Translations under genes and position numbers: made by a program
The notes under the pieces: model-generated
The model's database searches: none
Told to the model about the DNA's origin: nothing
The model's input: the letters and a program-made list of their open reading frames with translations, nothing else
Source of the DNA: Bacteroidia bacterium
Lineage (GTDB): Bacteria > Bacteroidota > Bacteroidia > Bacteroidales > UBA5342
DNA length: 5,823 nucleotides
Assembly: GCA_030433225.1 (NCBI GenBank)
Contig: JAUIMD010000147.1
Span: 1 to 5,823, forward strand
Reading direction: 5' to 3'
In this document: in pieces, positions 1-5,823 of the stretch
How the letters are laid out: each line of letters starts with the position of its first letter
Position numbering within the stretch: position 1 is the first letter of the stretch

Positions 1-111
1 CCATCGCCCGAAATGGTAAGTGGGCTTTATTTTTGGCGTTAAAACATGGTAAGGGGTGGCATAATCTGATTTGTTTCCCATATTTTTAGATGCTTAAAAC
101 CAAATAAGGGT
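1..111. other. Left-edge region upstream of the barrel gene; no secure gene
   Basis: This stretch is too short to assign. A minus-strand frame opens with ATG at 81-79 and stays open to the window edge for 27 codons, starting MGNKSDYATPYH, so it could be the start of a divergent gene. A plus-strand frame ends with TAA at 40-42 after the residues PSPEMVSGLYFWR and could equally be the tail of an upstream gene. Neither is recognisable. TATTTTTG at 28-35 matches the Bacteroidota -7 consensus TAnnTTTG, but no TTTG-type -33 box is seen at the right distance upstream, so it is not called as a promoter. The sequence before the ATG at 112 (AAATAAGGGT) has no clear Shine-Dalgarno element. Confidence 0.3.
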
Positions 112-795
112 ATGAGAAGGAACATCGTTTTGCTGCTGTGTTTTATGCTATACAGCTTTTCCGCCTTGGCGGCGGAAGAGGATCAAAAAGAAGTTCTCCG
201 ACTTACCACACTTCCCACTCAATACTTGTTTTACGATTTTCCTTTTATTGTGGAAAAAAGGTTCCATGCAATGGCATTGGGAGCCACGTTTGCGTACCGT
301 TTCAGCACGGAAGATGGTGGGCAGGTAAACGGAATTTCGGGATTGTTGGGAGATTATATCAACCAAAATTTTTGGAACCCCATGTACAGTGCGGTAACGT
401 TGGGCATGCATGCCAAATATTTTTTAGGGCAGCAAAAAACCTGGTTTTTAGAACCGGGTGTTTTTTACCGCTATTGGTGGTTTGATAATAAGGAAGTGCA
501 GTACGATAATGTTGAAGGCTACCGTTTTGATGGAACCCGATCAGAAACGCAACAAGTGTACGCTTTTCGGCTTTTAGTAGGTAGCGATATTGCAATTCGC
601 TCATCCAGTAAAGTAAAGGCCGTAATGGAATGGTATTGCGGACTTGGGTTTCGCTATAAAACCTACCTGTTTAAAACCTACGACGGAACTGTAAACGACC
701 AATATTATACCTATAAAGAAGATGTGGGCAGCGTTTGGAAACCCTCCATTCACCTAGGGATTAGGCTTGGGGTAGGGTATTTTACCCCTTACTAA
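112..795 (+). CDS. Putative outer-membrane beta-barrel protein, unknown function
   Basis: I do not recognise a named family. The 227-residue product begins with a clear Sec signal peptide: basic MRRN, a hydrophobic core at about residues 5-17, and an A18-L19-A20 site, so cleavage is expected after A20. The mature part is rich in aromatic and alternating hydrophobic residues with many short amphipathic stretches, for example around AMALGATFAYRF, YSAVTLGMHAKYF, EPGVFYRYWWF and IHLGIRLGVGYF. It ends in FTPY, close to the aromatic C-terminal residue typical of barrel proteins inserted by the BAM machinery. A small barrel of roughly eight strands is my inference; a periplasmic beta-rich protein is the alternative. 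The single Cys in the signal (C10) is not in a lipobox. It stands alone on the plus strand and converges with the peptidase gene, so its function cannot be read from context. Confidence 0.75.
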   Translation: MRRNIVLLLCFMLYSFSALAAEEDQKEVLRLTTLPTQYLFYDFPFIVEKRFHAMALGATFAYRFSTEDGGQVNGISGLLGDYINQNFWNPMYSAVTLGMHAKYFLGQQKTWFLEPGVFYRYWWFDNKEVQYDNVEGYRFDGTRSETQQVYAFRLLVGSDIAIRSSSKVKAVMEWYCGLGFRYKTYLFKTYDGTVNDQYYTYKEDVGSVWKPSIHLGIRLGVGYFTPY

Positions 796-799
796 GCCT
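763..799. terminator. Inverted repeat across the convergent stop codons, possible bidirectional terminator
   Basis: AGGCTT at 763-768 pairs with AAGCCT at 794-799, and directly inside it GGGGTA at 769-774 pairs with TACCCC at 783-788. This leaves an 8-base apical loop and a 5-base bulge (TTACT, 789-793) on the right arm. The structure covers the end of the barrel gene and its TAA, and lies just before the stop of the facing peptidase gene, which is where a shared terminator would be expected. No T-run follows on either strand, so it is not a classical intrinsic terminator. It could act as a weaker bidirectional stop or an RNA 3'-end stabiliser, or be coincidental. Confidence 0.35.
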
Positions 800-804
800 G
801 GCTA

Positions 805-2103
805 TTAACGCAACAGTTCATCAATATACGCTTCGGCGTTGCTTTCTGCAGTAAGCTGAAGGCTATCGGGCTGTACTGGTAAGCCGTAGAGCTCGGTAAT
901 GATTAATTCCTTTTCGGCAGTAAATGCCGCCAGGTTTTCTGTTTTAATCGGCTCAACCGGGGGAGCTTTCACCTTTAGCGGATTCACCGGTTTTCCGTTC
1001 ATATAAATACGGAAATCGAGGTGAGGACCGGTGGCCAAACCTGTGGCTCCAACGGTTCCAATTTGCTGCCCTTGCTTAACTATGCTGCCGGTAGAAATTC
1101 CACGCGAAAAGCTGTTGAGGTGCATGTATACTGATGTGTACACCGAATTGTGCTTAATTTTCAGGTAATTTCCACCCCCACGTTTTTGGTAACCTTTGGC
1201 TATTACTTTGCCATCGCCAATGCTAAACACCGGTGTGCCGGTAGGTGCGGCATAGTCGATGCCATGGTGTGGGCGGTAATACTTTAAAACGGGGTGGAAG
1301 CGGTTATTCGAAAAGCCGGAACTAATGCGGGAATAACGTAAAGGTGCCTTTAAAAAGGCCTTTCGAAGGCTTTTCCCTTCTTCGTCAAAAAAGCTTTCCA
1401 CACTATCCTGCATAAAAGGTACCGCATAGTAGGCATGTCCGAGGTGCGAAAATACCGCGCCATGTATTTTACTTATTCCAAGGGAAATGCTATCCACAAA
1501 CTGCTCGTCGTAAATAACGGTAAAAGAGTCTTTTTCGGCAATGCCAAAAAAGTCGATGCTCCAGGCATAAATTTCTGAAAGTTCAATGGCCAGCATCGGG
1601 TTGAGTTTGTTGTCCACCATGGCATTCCAAAGGGAGGACTCTATAACGCCTGACCCTCGTTTACGAAGGGTGGTTATATCTTTTTGTCCGGCATAAATAA
1701 AGGCCGTATCGCATAAGTCGTACACCACATATTCGGCAATGGATTTTTCGTACACAAAGTAACGGAGTTTTGGAATGGAATCTTTGGTAAGAAATGCAGT
1801 ATAAGCATTGCCCCGTTTCAGTTTCCGTACATCAAATACATCGCGGTAGTTGCGCGATAATTTATCAATTACCGAATAATCCACGCCATAACCCGCCAAA
1901 ATGGATCCCAGAAATTCGTTTCGTTTCACTTTTTTATGTTCGAGCAAAAACGAGTCCATGGGCAGGCCGTAAAGCAGGTTTACAGGAACTGTTTCGGCAA
2001 TGGTATCGGTAGATGTTTCCTTTTCTGTTGCTTCCTTTTGCGCCTTTTGGTTACACGCCGAAAGCAGAACAAGTAAAAGAACAAGGTATTTAAGGTGTTT
2101 CAT
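805..2103 (-). CDS. M23-family metallopeptidase lipoprotein (MepM/Csd3-like layout)
   Basis: Probable zinc peptidase acting on peptidoglycan cross-links or peptides in the periplasm, 432 residues from the chosen start. The ATG at 2103-2101 is preferred over one 16 codons upstream (2151) because it places a perfect lipoprotein signal at the N-terminus: MKHLK, hydrophobic core, lipobox L14-S15-A16-C17. The extra upstream residues would precede the signal and run deeper into tsaE. Residues about 30-260 form the N-terminal region seen in MepM/Csd3-type enzymes, with two stretches ending in RKLKRGNAY (near residue 95) and the EKDSFTVIYDE region. The peptidase domain spans about residues 265-390. 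It has HxxxD as H279-H-G-I-D283 followed by YAAPTGTPV, the conserved His in VYMHL (H328), and GPHLDF. In that last motif the usual HxH is H361-L-D363, so the second zinc-binding His is replaced by Asp. The residues after C17 (NQKAQKE) do not resemble a strong surface-export signal. The gene overlaps the end of tsaE by 14 bases. Confidence 0.9.
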   Translation of the reverse strand: MKHLKYLVLLLVLLSACNQKAQKEATEKETSTDTIAETVPVNLLYGLPMDSFLLEHKKVKRNEFLGSILAGYGVDYSVIDKLSRNYRDVFDVRKLKRGNAYTAFLTKDSIPKLRYFVYEKSIAEYVVYDLCDTAFIYAGQKDITTLRKRGSGVIESSLWNAMVDNKLNPMLAIELSEIYAWSIDFFGIAEKDSFTVIYDEQFVDSISLGISKIHGAVFSHLGHAYYAVPFMQDSVESFFDEEGKSLRKAFLKAPLRYSRISSGFSNNRFHPVLKYYRPHHGIDYAAPTGTPVFSIGDGKVIAKGYQKRGGGNYLKIKHNSVYTSVYMHLNSFSRGISTGSIVKQGQQIGTVGATGLATGPHLDFRIYMNGKPVNPLKVKAPPVEPIKTENLAAFTAEKELIITELYGLPVQPDSLQLTAESNAEAYIDELLR

Positions 2104-2527
2104 GTGTTTGTGTGAGTGTAATTTTGCGTGTTTCGTCGGGCAACACTTCAATGTTTATGCGGATAACCTGTGGCGGCAAAAGCGACTCTACCAGCTCGGG
2201 CCACTCAATAAAACAATAATAGCCCGAATTGAAATACTCTTCGTAGCCAAAGTCGTACGCTTCTTCCACTGAGTTAATCCGGTAAAAATCAAAATGGTAC
2301 ACCAGCTCTCCGTTTTCTACTTCGTATTCATTTATAATGGAAAACGTAGGACTGTTAATGGCCCCCTGAATGCCCATTTCGTCGCACAAGGCATGCACAA
2401 ATGTGGTTTTTCCGGCACCCATTTCTCCGTACAAAGCAATCACGGCTCCGTGAGGAATTTCCTTTAAAATATCTCTGGCAATGGGGGTGAGCTGATCGGT
2501 ATTCCGGGCCAAAAATGATGTTTTCAT
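2090..2527 (-). CDS. tsaE: TsaE, ATPase of tRNA threonylcarbamoyladenosine (t6A37) synthesis
   Basis: Cytoplasmic P-loop ATPase that works with TsaB and TsaD to place threonylcarbamoyl on A37 of ANN-decoding tRNAs. The 145-residue length is normal for the family. Family marks are all present: Walker A G34-E-M-G-A-G-K40-T41-T42, the SPTF block at 59-62 followed by NEY, the HFDFYR block at 78-83 with D80 as the expected metal-binding acidic residue, and IEWPE at 107-111. Its ATG shares one base with the porX stop (TAATG at 2529-2525 read on the minus strand), and no Shine-Dalgarno is seen before it, so translation is probably coupled to porX. Its 3' end overlaps the M23 peptidase start by 14 bases. 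No frameshift or missing motif is seen. The link to secretion genes is positional only. Confidence 0.96.
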   Translation of the reverse strand: MKTSFLARNTDQLTPIARDILKEIPHGAVIALYGEMGAGKTTFVHALCDEMGIQGAINSPTFSIINEYEVENGELVYHFDFYRINSVEEAYDFGYEEYFNSGYYCFIEWPELVESLLPPQVIRINIEVLPDETRKITLTQTHETP

Positions 2528-2529
2528 TA
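2525..2529 (-). promoter_or_regulatory. TAATG stop/start overlap coupling porX to tsaE
   Basis: Read on the minus strand, the last codon of porX (TAA, 2529-2527) shares its final A with the ATG of tsaE (2527-2525). The 20 bases upstream hold no purine-rich Shine-Dalgarno element. This arrangement is typical of termination-reinitiation, so TsaE synthesis probably depends on ribosomes arriving from porX. The overlap is seen directly; the coupling is inferred. Confidence 0.7.
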
Positions 2530-4083
2530 GCGTTTTTTCGGAGTTAATGTCGCAATTGGAATTATTAATTCTTCTAACGAAATGCCGCCATGCTGAAACG
2601 TATCTTTATAATAACCAACGTAATAGTTGTAATTGTTAGGGTACGCAAAGAAGTCGGCATTTTTCGCAAAGATATATTTACTGCTCACATTTAACGAAGG
2701 AAGGTAAATTTTTTCGGGGTGGTGCACCGCAAAAACTTCTTTTTTATTGAAAGCCAGGTTTTTACCCACTTTATAGCGCAGGTTGGTATTGGTGTTTTTG
2801 TCGCCAACCACTTTTACCGGATCCGAGCAGCGTACCGAGCCATGATCTGTGGTAATAATGATTTTGCAATCGCTTTCGGCCAGCTCCTTAAACAGCTCCA
2901 TGGTAGATGAGTTTAAAAACCATGATTTAACCAACGAACGATATGCTGCCTCATCGCCAGCCAATTCGCGAATGGTTTTTAGTTCGGTGCGGCTGTGCGA
3001 GAGAATATCGATAAAATTGTACACAACCACATTGAGGTCGTTGTTCATTAAATTATTGATTTGCGACGCCAGTTTGGTTCCTGCACCGGAATTGTTGATT
3101 TTGTGGTACGAAAAGGAATTTTTACGGCGGTACCGATCCAGTTGTGTTTGAATCAGCTCTTTCTCGTATAAATTTTTGCCATCTTCTTCATCTTCATCCA
3201 CCCAAAAATCAGGGTACATCTGCTTAATTTGCAACGGCATTAACCCGGCAAATATAGAATTACGAGCGTATTGTGTGGCAGATGGGAGAATTCCAAAATA
3301 CACCTCATCTTCTTCAAACGTAAAAAATTCGCTTAAAATGCCTTTTATCACTTTCCATTGGTCCAGCCTGAGGTTATCCACCACAATAAGAAATACCTTC
3401 TCGTTGTTATCCAACAATGGAAATACCTTTTGCTTAAAAATATCGGGGCTTAGCATGGGGCGGTCTTCGCAGCCGTCCTCAAACCACGACTCGTACTCTT
3501 CGGCAATAAACTTTGAAAAGTAATTGTTGGCTTCACTTTTTTGCATTTTCAGTACCTCGTCCATGGCATTGTCGGTGCCTTCCAGCTCCAGCTCCCAATA
3601 CACGAGTTTTTCGTACACTTTAATCCAGTCTTCCCACGAGAAGCTGTCGTTAATTTCGATGCCAATTTGCGAAAAGGCCGACTGGTAATTGCTAACCACC
3701 TTTTTGCTGCGGATTTCTTTTCCCTGCACATGCTTTTTTATGGAAAGCAGAATTTGATTCGGATTCACCGGCTTAATCAGGTAATCGGATATTTTTCCAC
3801 CGATGGCCTCATCCATAATGTTTTCTTCCTCACTTTTGGTGATCATTACCACGGGTACGCCGGGATCCACCTCCTTTATTTTTCCCAATGCTTCCAGGCC
3901 GGTAATTCCGGGCATGTTTTCATCTAAAAAAACTACATCAAACATTTGGTGGCTTACCTCATCAATGGCATCTTCTCCATTGGTTACGGTAATCACTTCA
4001 AAGCCTTTGTTTTCAAGGTATAAAACGTGGGGGCGCAACAGTTCAATTTCGTCATCGGCCCACAATATTTTTAAATTTTCCAT
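2527..4083 (-). CDS. porX: PorX, T9SS response regulator with receiver and PglZ/alkaline-phosphatase-like domains
   Basis: Atypical two-component regulator needed for expression and function of the T9SS. In Porphyromonas gingivalis it is linked to the kinase PorY and the sigma factor SigP. Residues 1-120 are a complete receiver domain: D10/D11 acidic pair, phospho-acceptor D54 in FLDENMPG, T82, and K104 in IKP. A helical middle (about 125-225) leads to the PglZ domain of the alkaline phosphatase superfamily. The domain keeps a metal-site set that fits the family: D236 (VVDNLRLDQW), likely nucleophile T270 (PSATQYAR), D359 and H363 (NFIDILSHSRTE), D413-H414 (ITTDHGS) and H498 (FQHGG). The published PorX has been reported to act as a phosphodiesterase on oligonucleotides. 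The 518-residue length agrees with what I recall for characterised PorX. There is no DNA-binding domain. The start at 4083 is supported by a strong Shine-Dalgarno. The gene follows sprE by 32 bases and touches tsaE. Confidence 0.96.
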   Translation of the reverse strand: MENLKILWADDEIELLRPHVLYLENKGFEVITVTNGEDAIDEVSHQMFDVVFLDENMPGITGLEALGKIKEVDPGVPVVMITKSEEENIMDEAIGGKISDYLIKPVNPNQILLSIKKHVQGKEIRSKKVVSNYQSAFSQIGIEINDSFSWEDWIKVYEKLVYWELELEGTDNAMDEVLKMQKSEANNYFSKFIAEEYESWFEDGCEDRPMLSPDIFKQKVFPLLDNNEKVFLIVVDNLRLDQWKVIKGILSEFFTFEEDEVYFGILPSATQYARNSIFAGLMPLQIKQMYPDFWVDEDEEDGKNLYEKELIQTQLDRYRRKNSFSYHKINNSGAGTKLASQINNLMNNDLNVVVYNFIDILSHSRTELKTIRELAGDEAAYRSLVKSWFLNSSTMELFKELAESDCKIIITTDHGSVRCSDPVKVVGDKNTNTNLRYKVGKNLAFNKKEVFAVHHPEKIYLPSLNVSSKYIFAKNADFFAYPNNYNYYVGYYKDTFQHGGISLEELIIPIATLTPKKR

Positions 4084-4090
4084 TTGTGTT

Positions 4091-4096
4091 CTCCTT
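4091..4096 (-). promoter_or_regulatory. Strong Shine-Dalgarno of porX
   Basis: On the minus strand AAGGAG (then A) lies 7 bases before the porX ATG, inside the 32-base gap after the sprE stop. It is a near-ideal match to the 16S anti-Shine-Dalgarno. It fixes the porX start and suggests independent ribosome loading. Bacteroidota messages usually lack such sites, and none of the other three starts visible in this window has one. Confidence 0.7.
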
Positions 4097-4115
4097 CAAA
4101 TTTTGTTCGGTACGG

Positions 4116-5823
4116 TTATTCGGGTGCTTCTTCATATGGGTTTTCCACCGATCCCTCCAGTTCTTTGTATGCTTTTTGGTAAAAGCGCAGGTACGAATCG
4201 GGGTTTTTCTTTTCGGCCATGGAGCGGAAATTTTCTTCAGAAATAATGAATTGTTTCACTTCCGGATCGTTAATGAGCTGGCGCAGCAGGCCATCGTTTA
4301 AAATGGTTTGCTGGTACCAAATGGATTCTTCGGCTCCTTCAAACCCATCAATAACCAGTATGTTGTACCAGCGATTAAGGCGAATAAAGGAGATGTCAAA
4401 ATCTTTAATCAGGAACTTGTTAAAGTTAAATCGGCTCAACTCAAACAGCAGGGTATTTTTGTCAATTTTTTCTTCGGGGTGGATGATGATGTAATAGTAA
4501 TGGGCATCAAAATCGGCGGAATATTCCGGTTCGCCGGTTTCCTCAATAATTTCTTCCCTGGCCGGGGTTTGCATTACCAGTGCAGTATCCACACCAATGC
4601 CCATCGGACCTCCGGTTCCGCCTTTGGCTGGCAATAGTCCTTCGCCCATCAGGGTTAAAATATTGTCAACATATTTTACTACCTCGTGCGTAGGGTATTT
4701 CTTTTTAATGGCGTTTAATTCTTCAACAAAGGCCTCATCGGTGCCGGTTTTTGAAGTGGCCAGCGCATCCATAAACATAAAGTTGGGCTCAATTTCCGAA
4801 TCCGGATATTTCTCTTTTGCTACCTGTACATTGTAGCGCATGGCAGCGTAATCGCCTTTCATATAGGCCTGGTAAGTAGCCTGATACAATGAGTCTCGCT
4901 GTTGCTTAACCTTTGCCAGCTCCTCTGCAAAATTGGGGTTACTCAGCACCACCGCATATTTGCTTTGCGGATAATTATTAATGATGTCGGCTTTCATTTG
5001 CGCTGCTTCGGCCATGCGGTTGGTTAGTTCGTACAACTTATACAAACCGTACTTTGCTTCCACAGCATGCACATTTTCGGGCATGCGCTGCAGTAAGGTG
5101 GTGTAGTTTTCTTCTGCTTCGTCGTAGCCTTTTAAATTGTCAAGGTAAATGGTACCGGCTCCTACATAAGCTTTAGCCAGTTCATTTTTGGCAATGTCCA
5201 GCATTTCTTCGGTTAACGGTACGTTTTGCAGGTAATATTCCGGGGTCTGGTCTTCCGGAACCTTTTTCGCGCTCAATTCCTTGTCTTTGTCTACATCATC
5301 CGGAATGTCAGCATACATCAGGTTTTTTACGCTCCGGCGCCAGTTGTCTTCCAAGGGCCGGTTACCCCAGGTGCGTCGAAACTCGGTTCTGCCTTTGTCC
5401 ACATTGCCGGTATTGTAAAAGTACCAGTTGCTTTGTCCGGTAATGTTCATGTCGCTGCTGCCTTCACTGGCTGCCAGCGGATTATCGGCAATGTACTTGG
5501 CTTGTTTTATCAGCCCGTTTATCAGTTCGGTACGTTGCACCTCTGTCATGCGTGCAACGGCAATGAGGCTATCCTGCTTCTCAATGGTTTGCAGGTATCC
5601 GGCCAGTTGATTCAGCTCCTGCGCCAGGCCGGCAATGCGGTAATAGTCTTTGTGGTTTTCGTTAAGCAGGGTAGCGGCCTGCTTGTATAGGGGCTGGGCT
5701 TTTTTAAATGCGCCTTTGCTGTAGTACAGGTCGCCCAGTAAAATGAGCGAACGTGCTTTTTGTGCGTCGTTTCCTTTACTGTTTTCTATGGACAGCACCA
5801 GGTTTTCGATTCCAGCCGCCTCG
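4116..5823 (-). CDS. sprE: SprE/PorW, T9SS TPR lipoprotein (5' end outside window)
   Basis: Component needed for T9SS secretion and, in gliding species, motility. PorW of P. gingivalis is an outer-membrane lipoprotein reported to connect the PorKN ring to the Sov translocon. The visible part is the C-terminal 568 residues. The frame stays open to the window edge, so the N-terminus and lipobox are missing; a GTG at 5798 is internal, not the start. In order: TPR-type helices (about 10-100); a hallmark block with FYNTGN and WGNRPLEDNWRR (W about residue 152); a second helical repeat region (about 205-310) with YLDNLKGYDEAEENY and NNYPQSKYAVVLSNPNF; more helices; a Gly/Pro- and Glu-rich linker (about 393-437); and a C-terminal domain (about 438-530) that fits a SPOR-like beta-alpha-beta pattern, ending near FIISEENF. 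It is the first visible gene of the leftward operon, followed by porX. Confidence 0.88.
   Translation of the reverse strand, partial: EAAGIENLVLSIENSKGNDAQKARSLILLGDLYYSKGAFKKAQPLYKQAATLLNENHKDYYRIAGLAQELNQLAGYLQTIEKQDSLIAVARMTEVQRTELINGLIKQAKYIADNPLAASEGSSDMNITGQSNWYFYNTGNVDKGRTEFRRTWGNRPLEDNWRRSVKNLMYADIPDDVDKDKELSAKKVPEDQTPEYYLQNVPLTEEMLDIAKNELAKAYVGAGTIYLDNLKGYDEAEENYTTLLQRMPENVHAVEAKYGLYKLYELTNRMAEAAQMKADIINNYPQSKYAVVLSNPNFAEELAKVKQQRDSLYQATYQAYMKGDYAAMRYNVQVAKEKYPDSEIEPNFMFMDALATSKTGTDEAFVEELNAIKKKYPTHEVVKYVDNILTLMGEGLLPAKGGTGGPMGIGVDTALVMQTPAREEIIEETGEPEYSADFDAHYYYIIIHPEEKIDKNTLLFELSRFNFNKFLIKDFDISFIRLNRWYNILVIDGFEGAEESIWYQQTILNDGLLRQLINDPEVKQFIISEENFRSMAEKKNPDSYLRFYQKAYKELEGSVENPYEEAPE

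Noticed and set aside
28..35. TATTTTTG as a Bacteroidota -7 promoter box for the barrel gene
   Set aside because: It matches TAnnTTTG, but no TTTG-type -33 element is found at the expected distance and the region is AT-rich, so a chance match is likely.
13..53. Direct repeat ATGGTAAG at 13-20 and 46-53
   Set aside because: Only two 8-base copies with no further units or symmetry; not enough for an operator or repeat array.
138..604. Alternative frames within the barrel gene on both strands
   Set aside because: The 112-795 frame has a clean signal peptide and barrel-like pattern; the others are Cys/His/Arg-rich shadows.
3541..4246. Plus-strand open frames of 128 and 147 codons antisense to porX
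   Set aside because: They mirror the porX receiver region, have no start signals or family resemblance, and overlap each other.
5226..5690. 154-codon open frame on the plus strand
   Set aside because: Lies wholly antisense to the well-supported sprE gene, has no recognisable domain, and its composition is what the reverse complement of a coding sequence gives.
5796..5798. GTG as the start of sprE
   Set aside because: The frame continues upstream to the window edge without a stop (EAAGIENL precedes it), and SprE/PorW needs an N-terminal lipoprotein signal not present here, so the gene is cut by the window.
1..5823. Mobile element, CRISPR array, tRNA, rRNA or riboswitch
   Set aside because: No transposase or integrase, no terminal or spaced repeats and no tRNA-like cloverleaf were seen; nearly all bases are in intact genes.

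Overview
The window reads as a chromosomal segment of a Bacteroidota bacterium. The main evidence is a pair of type IX secretion system (T9SS) genes, porX and sprE/porW, which belong to families known from this phylum. The moderate base composition and the protein sequences look closer to the Bacteroidales/Marinilabiliales side than to low-GC Flavobacteriia, but that placement is a guess from overall feel and not a computation.

Layout from left to right. Positions 1-111 are the edge of an upstream region with no secure gene. Positions 112-795 (+) encode a small exported protein of unknown function that looks like an outer-membrane beta-barrel. It converges on a leftward block, with only 9 bases between the two stop codons and an imperfect inverted repeat across the junction. 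The rest of the window is one compact minus-strand block, read right to left: sprE/porW (5' end cut off by the window edge), 32-base gap, porX, 1-base stop/start overlap (TAATG), tsaE, 14-base overlap, then an M23-family metallopeptidase lipoprotein. The tight spacing points to a single transcript whose promoter lies beyond position 5823.

How the genes fit together. SprE/PorW is a TPR lipoprotein required for T9SS function. PorX is the two-domain (receiver plus PglZ/alkaline-phosphatase-like) regulator of T9SS genes, and all expected phosphorylation and metal-site residues are present. TsaE is the ATPase for the essential tRNA t6A37 modification and has no obvious mechanistic link to secretion, so its place here is most likely conserved operon packing. 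The M23 protein is an envelope lipoprotein with MepM/Csd3-like architecture, probably acting on peptidoglycan. Its usual HxH active-site motif reads HLD, which is the most checkable biochemical oddity in the window. I see no mobile elements, CRISPR arrays, tRNAs, rRNAs or broken genes. The content is mostly ordinary core Bacteroidota biology, and I found no strong evidence for a wholly new system.
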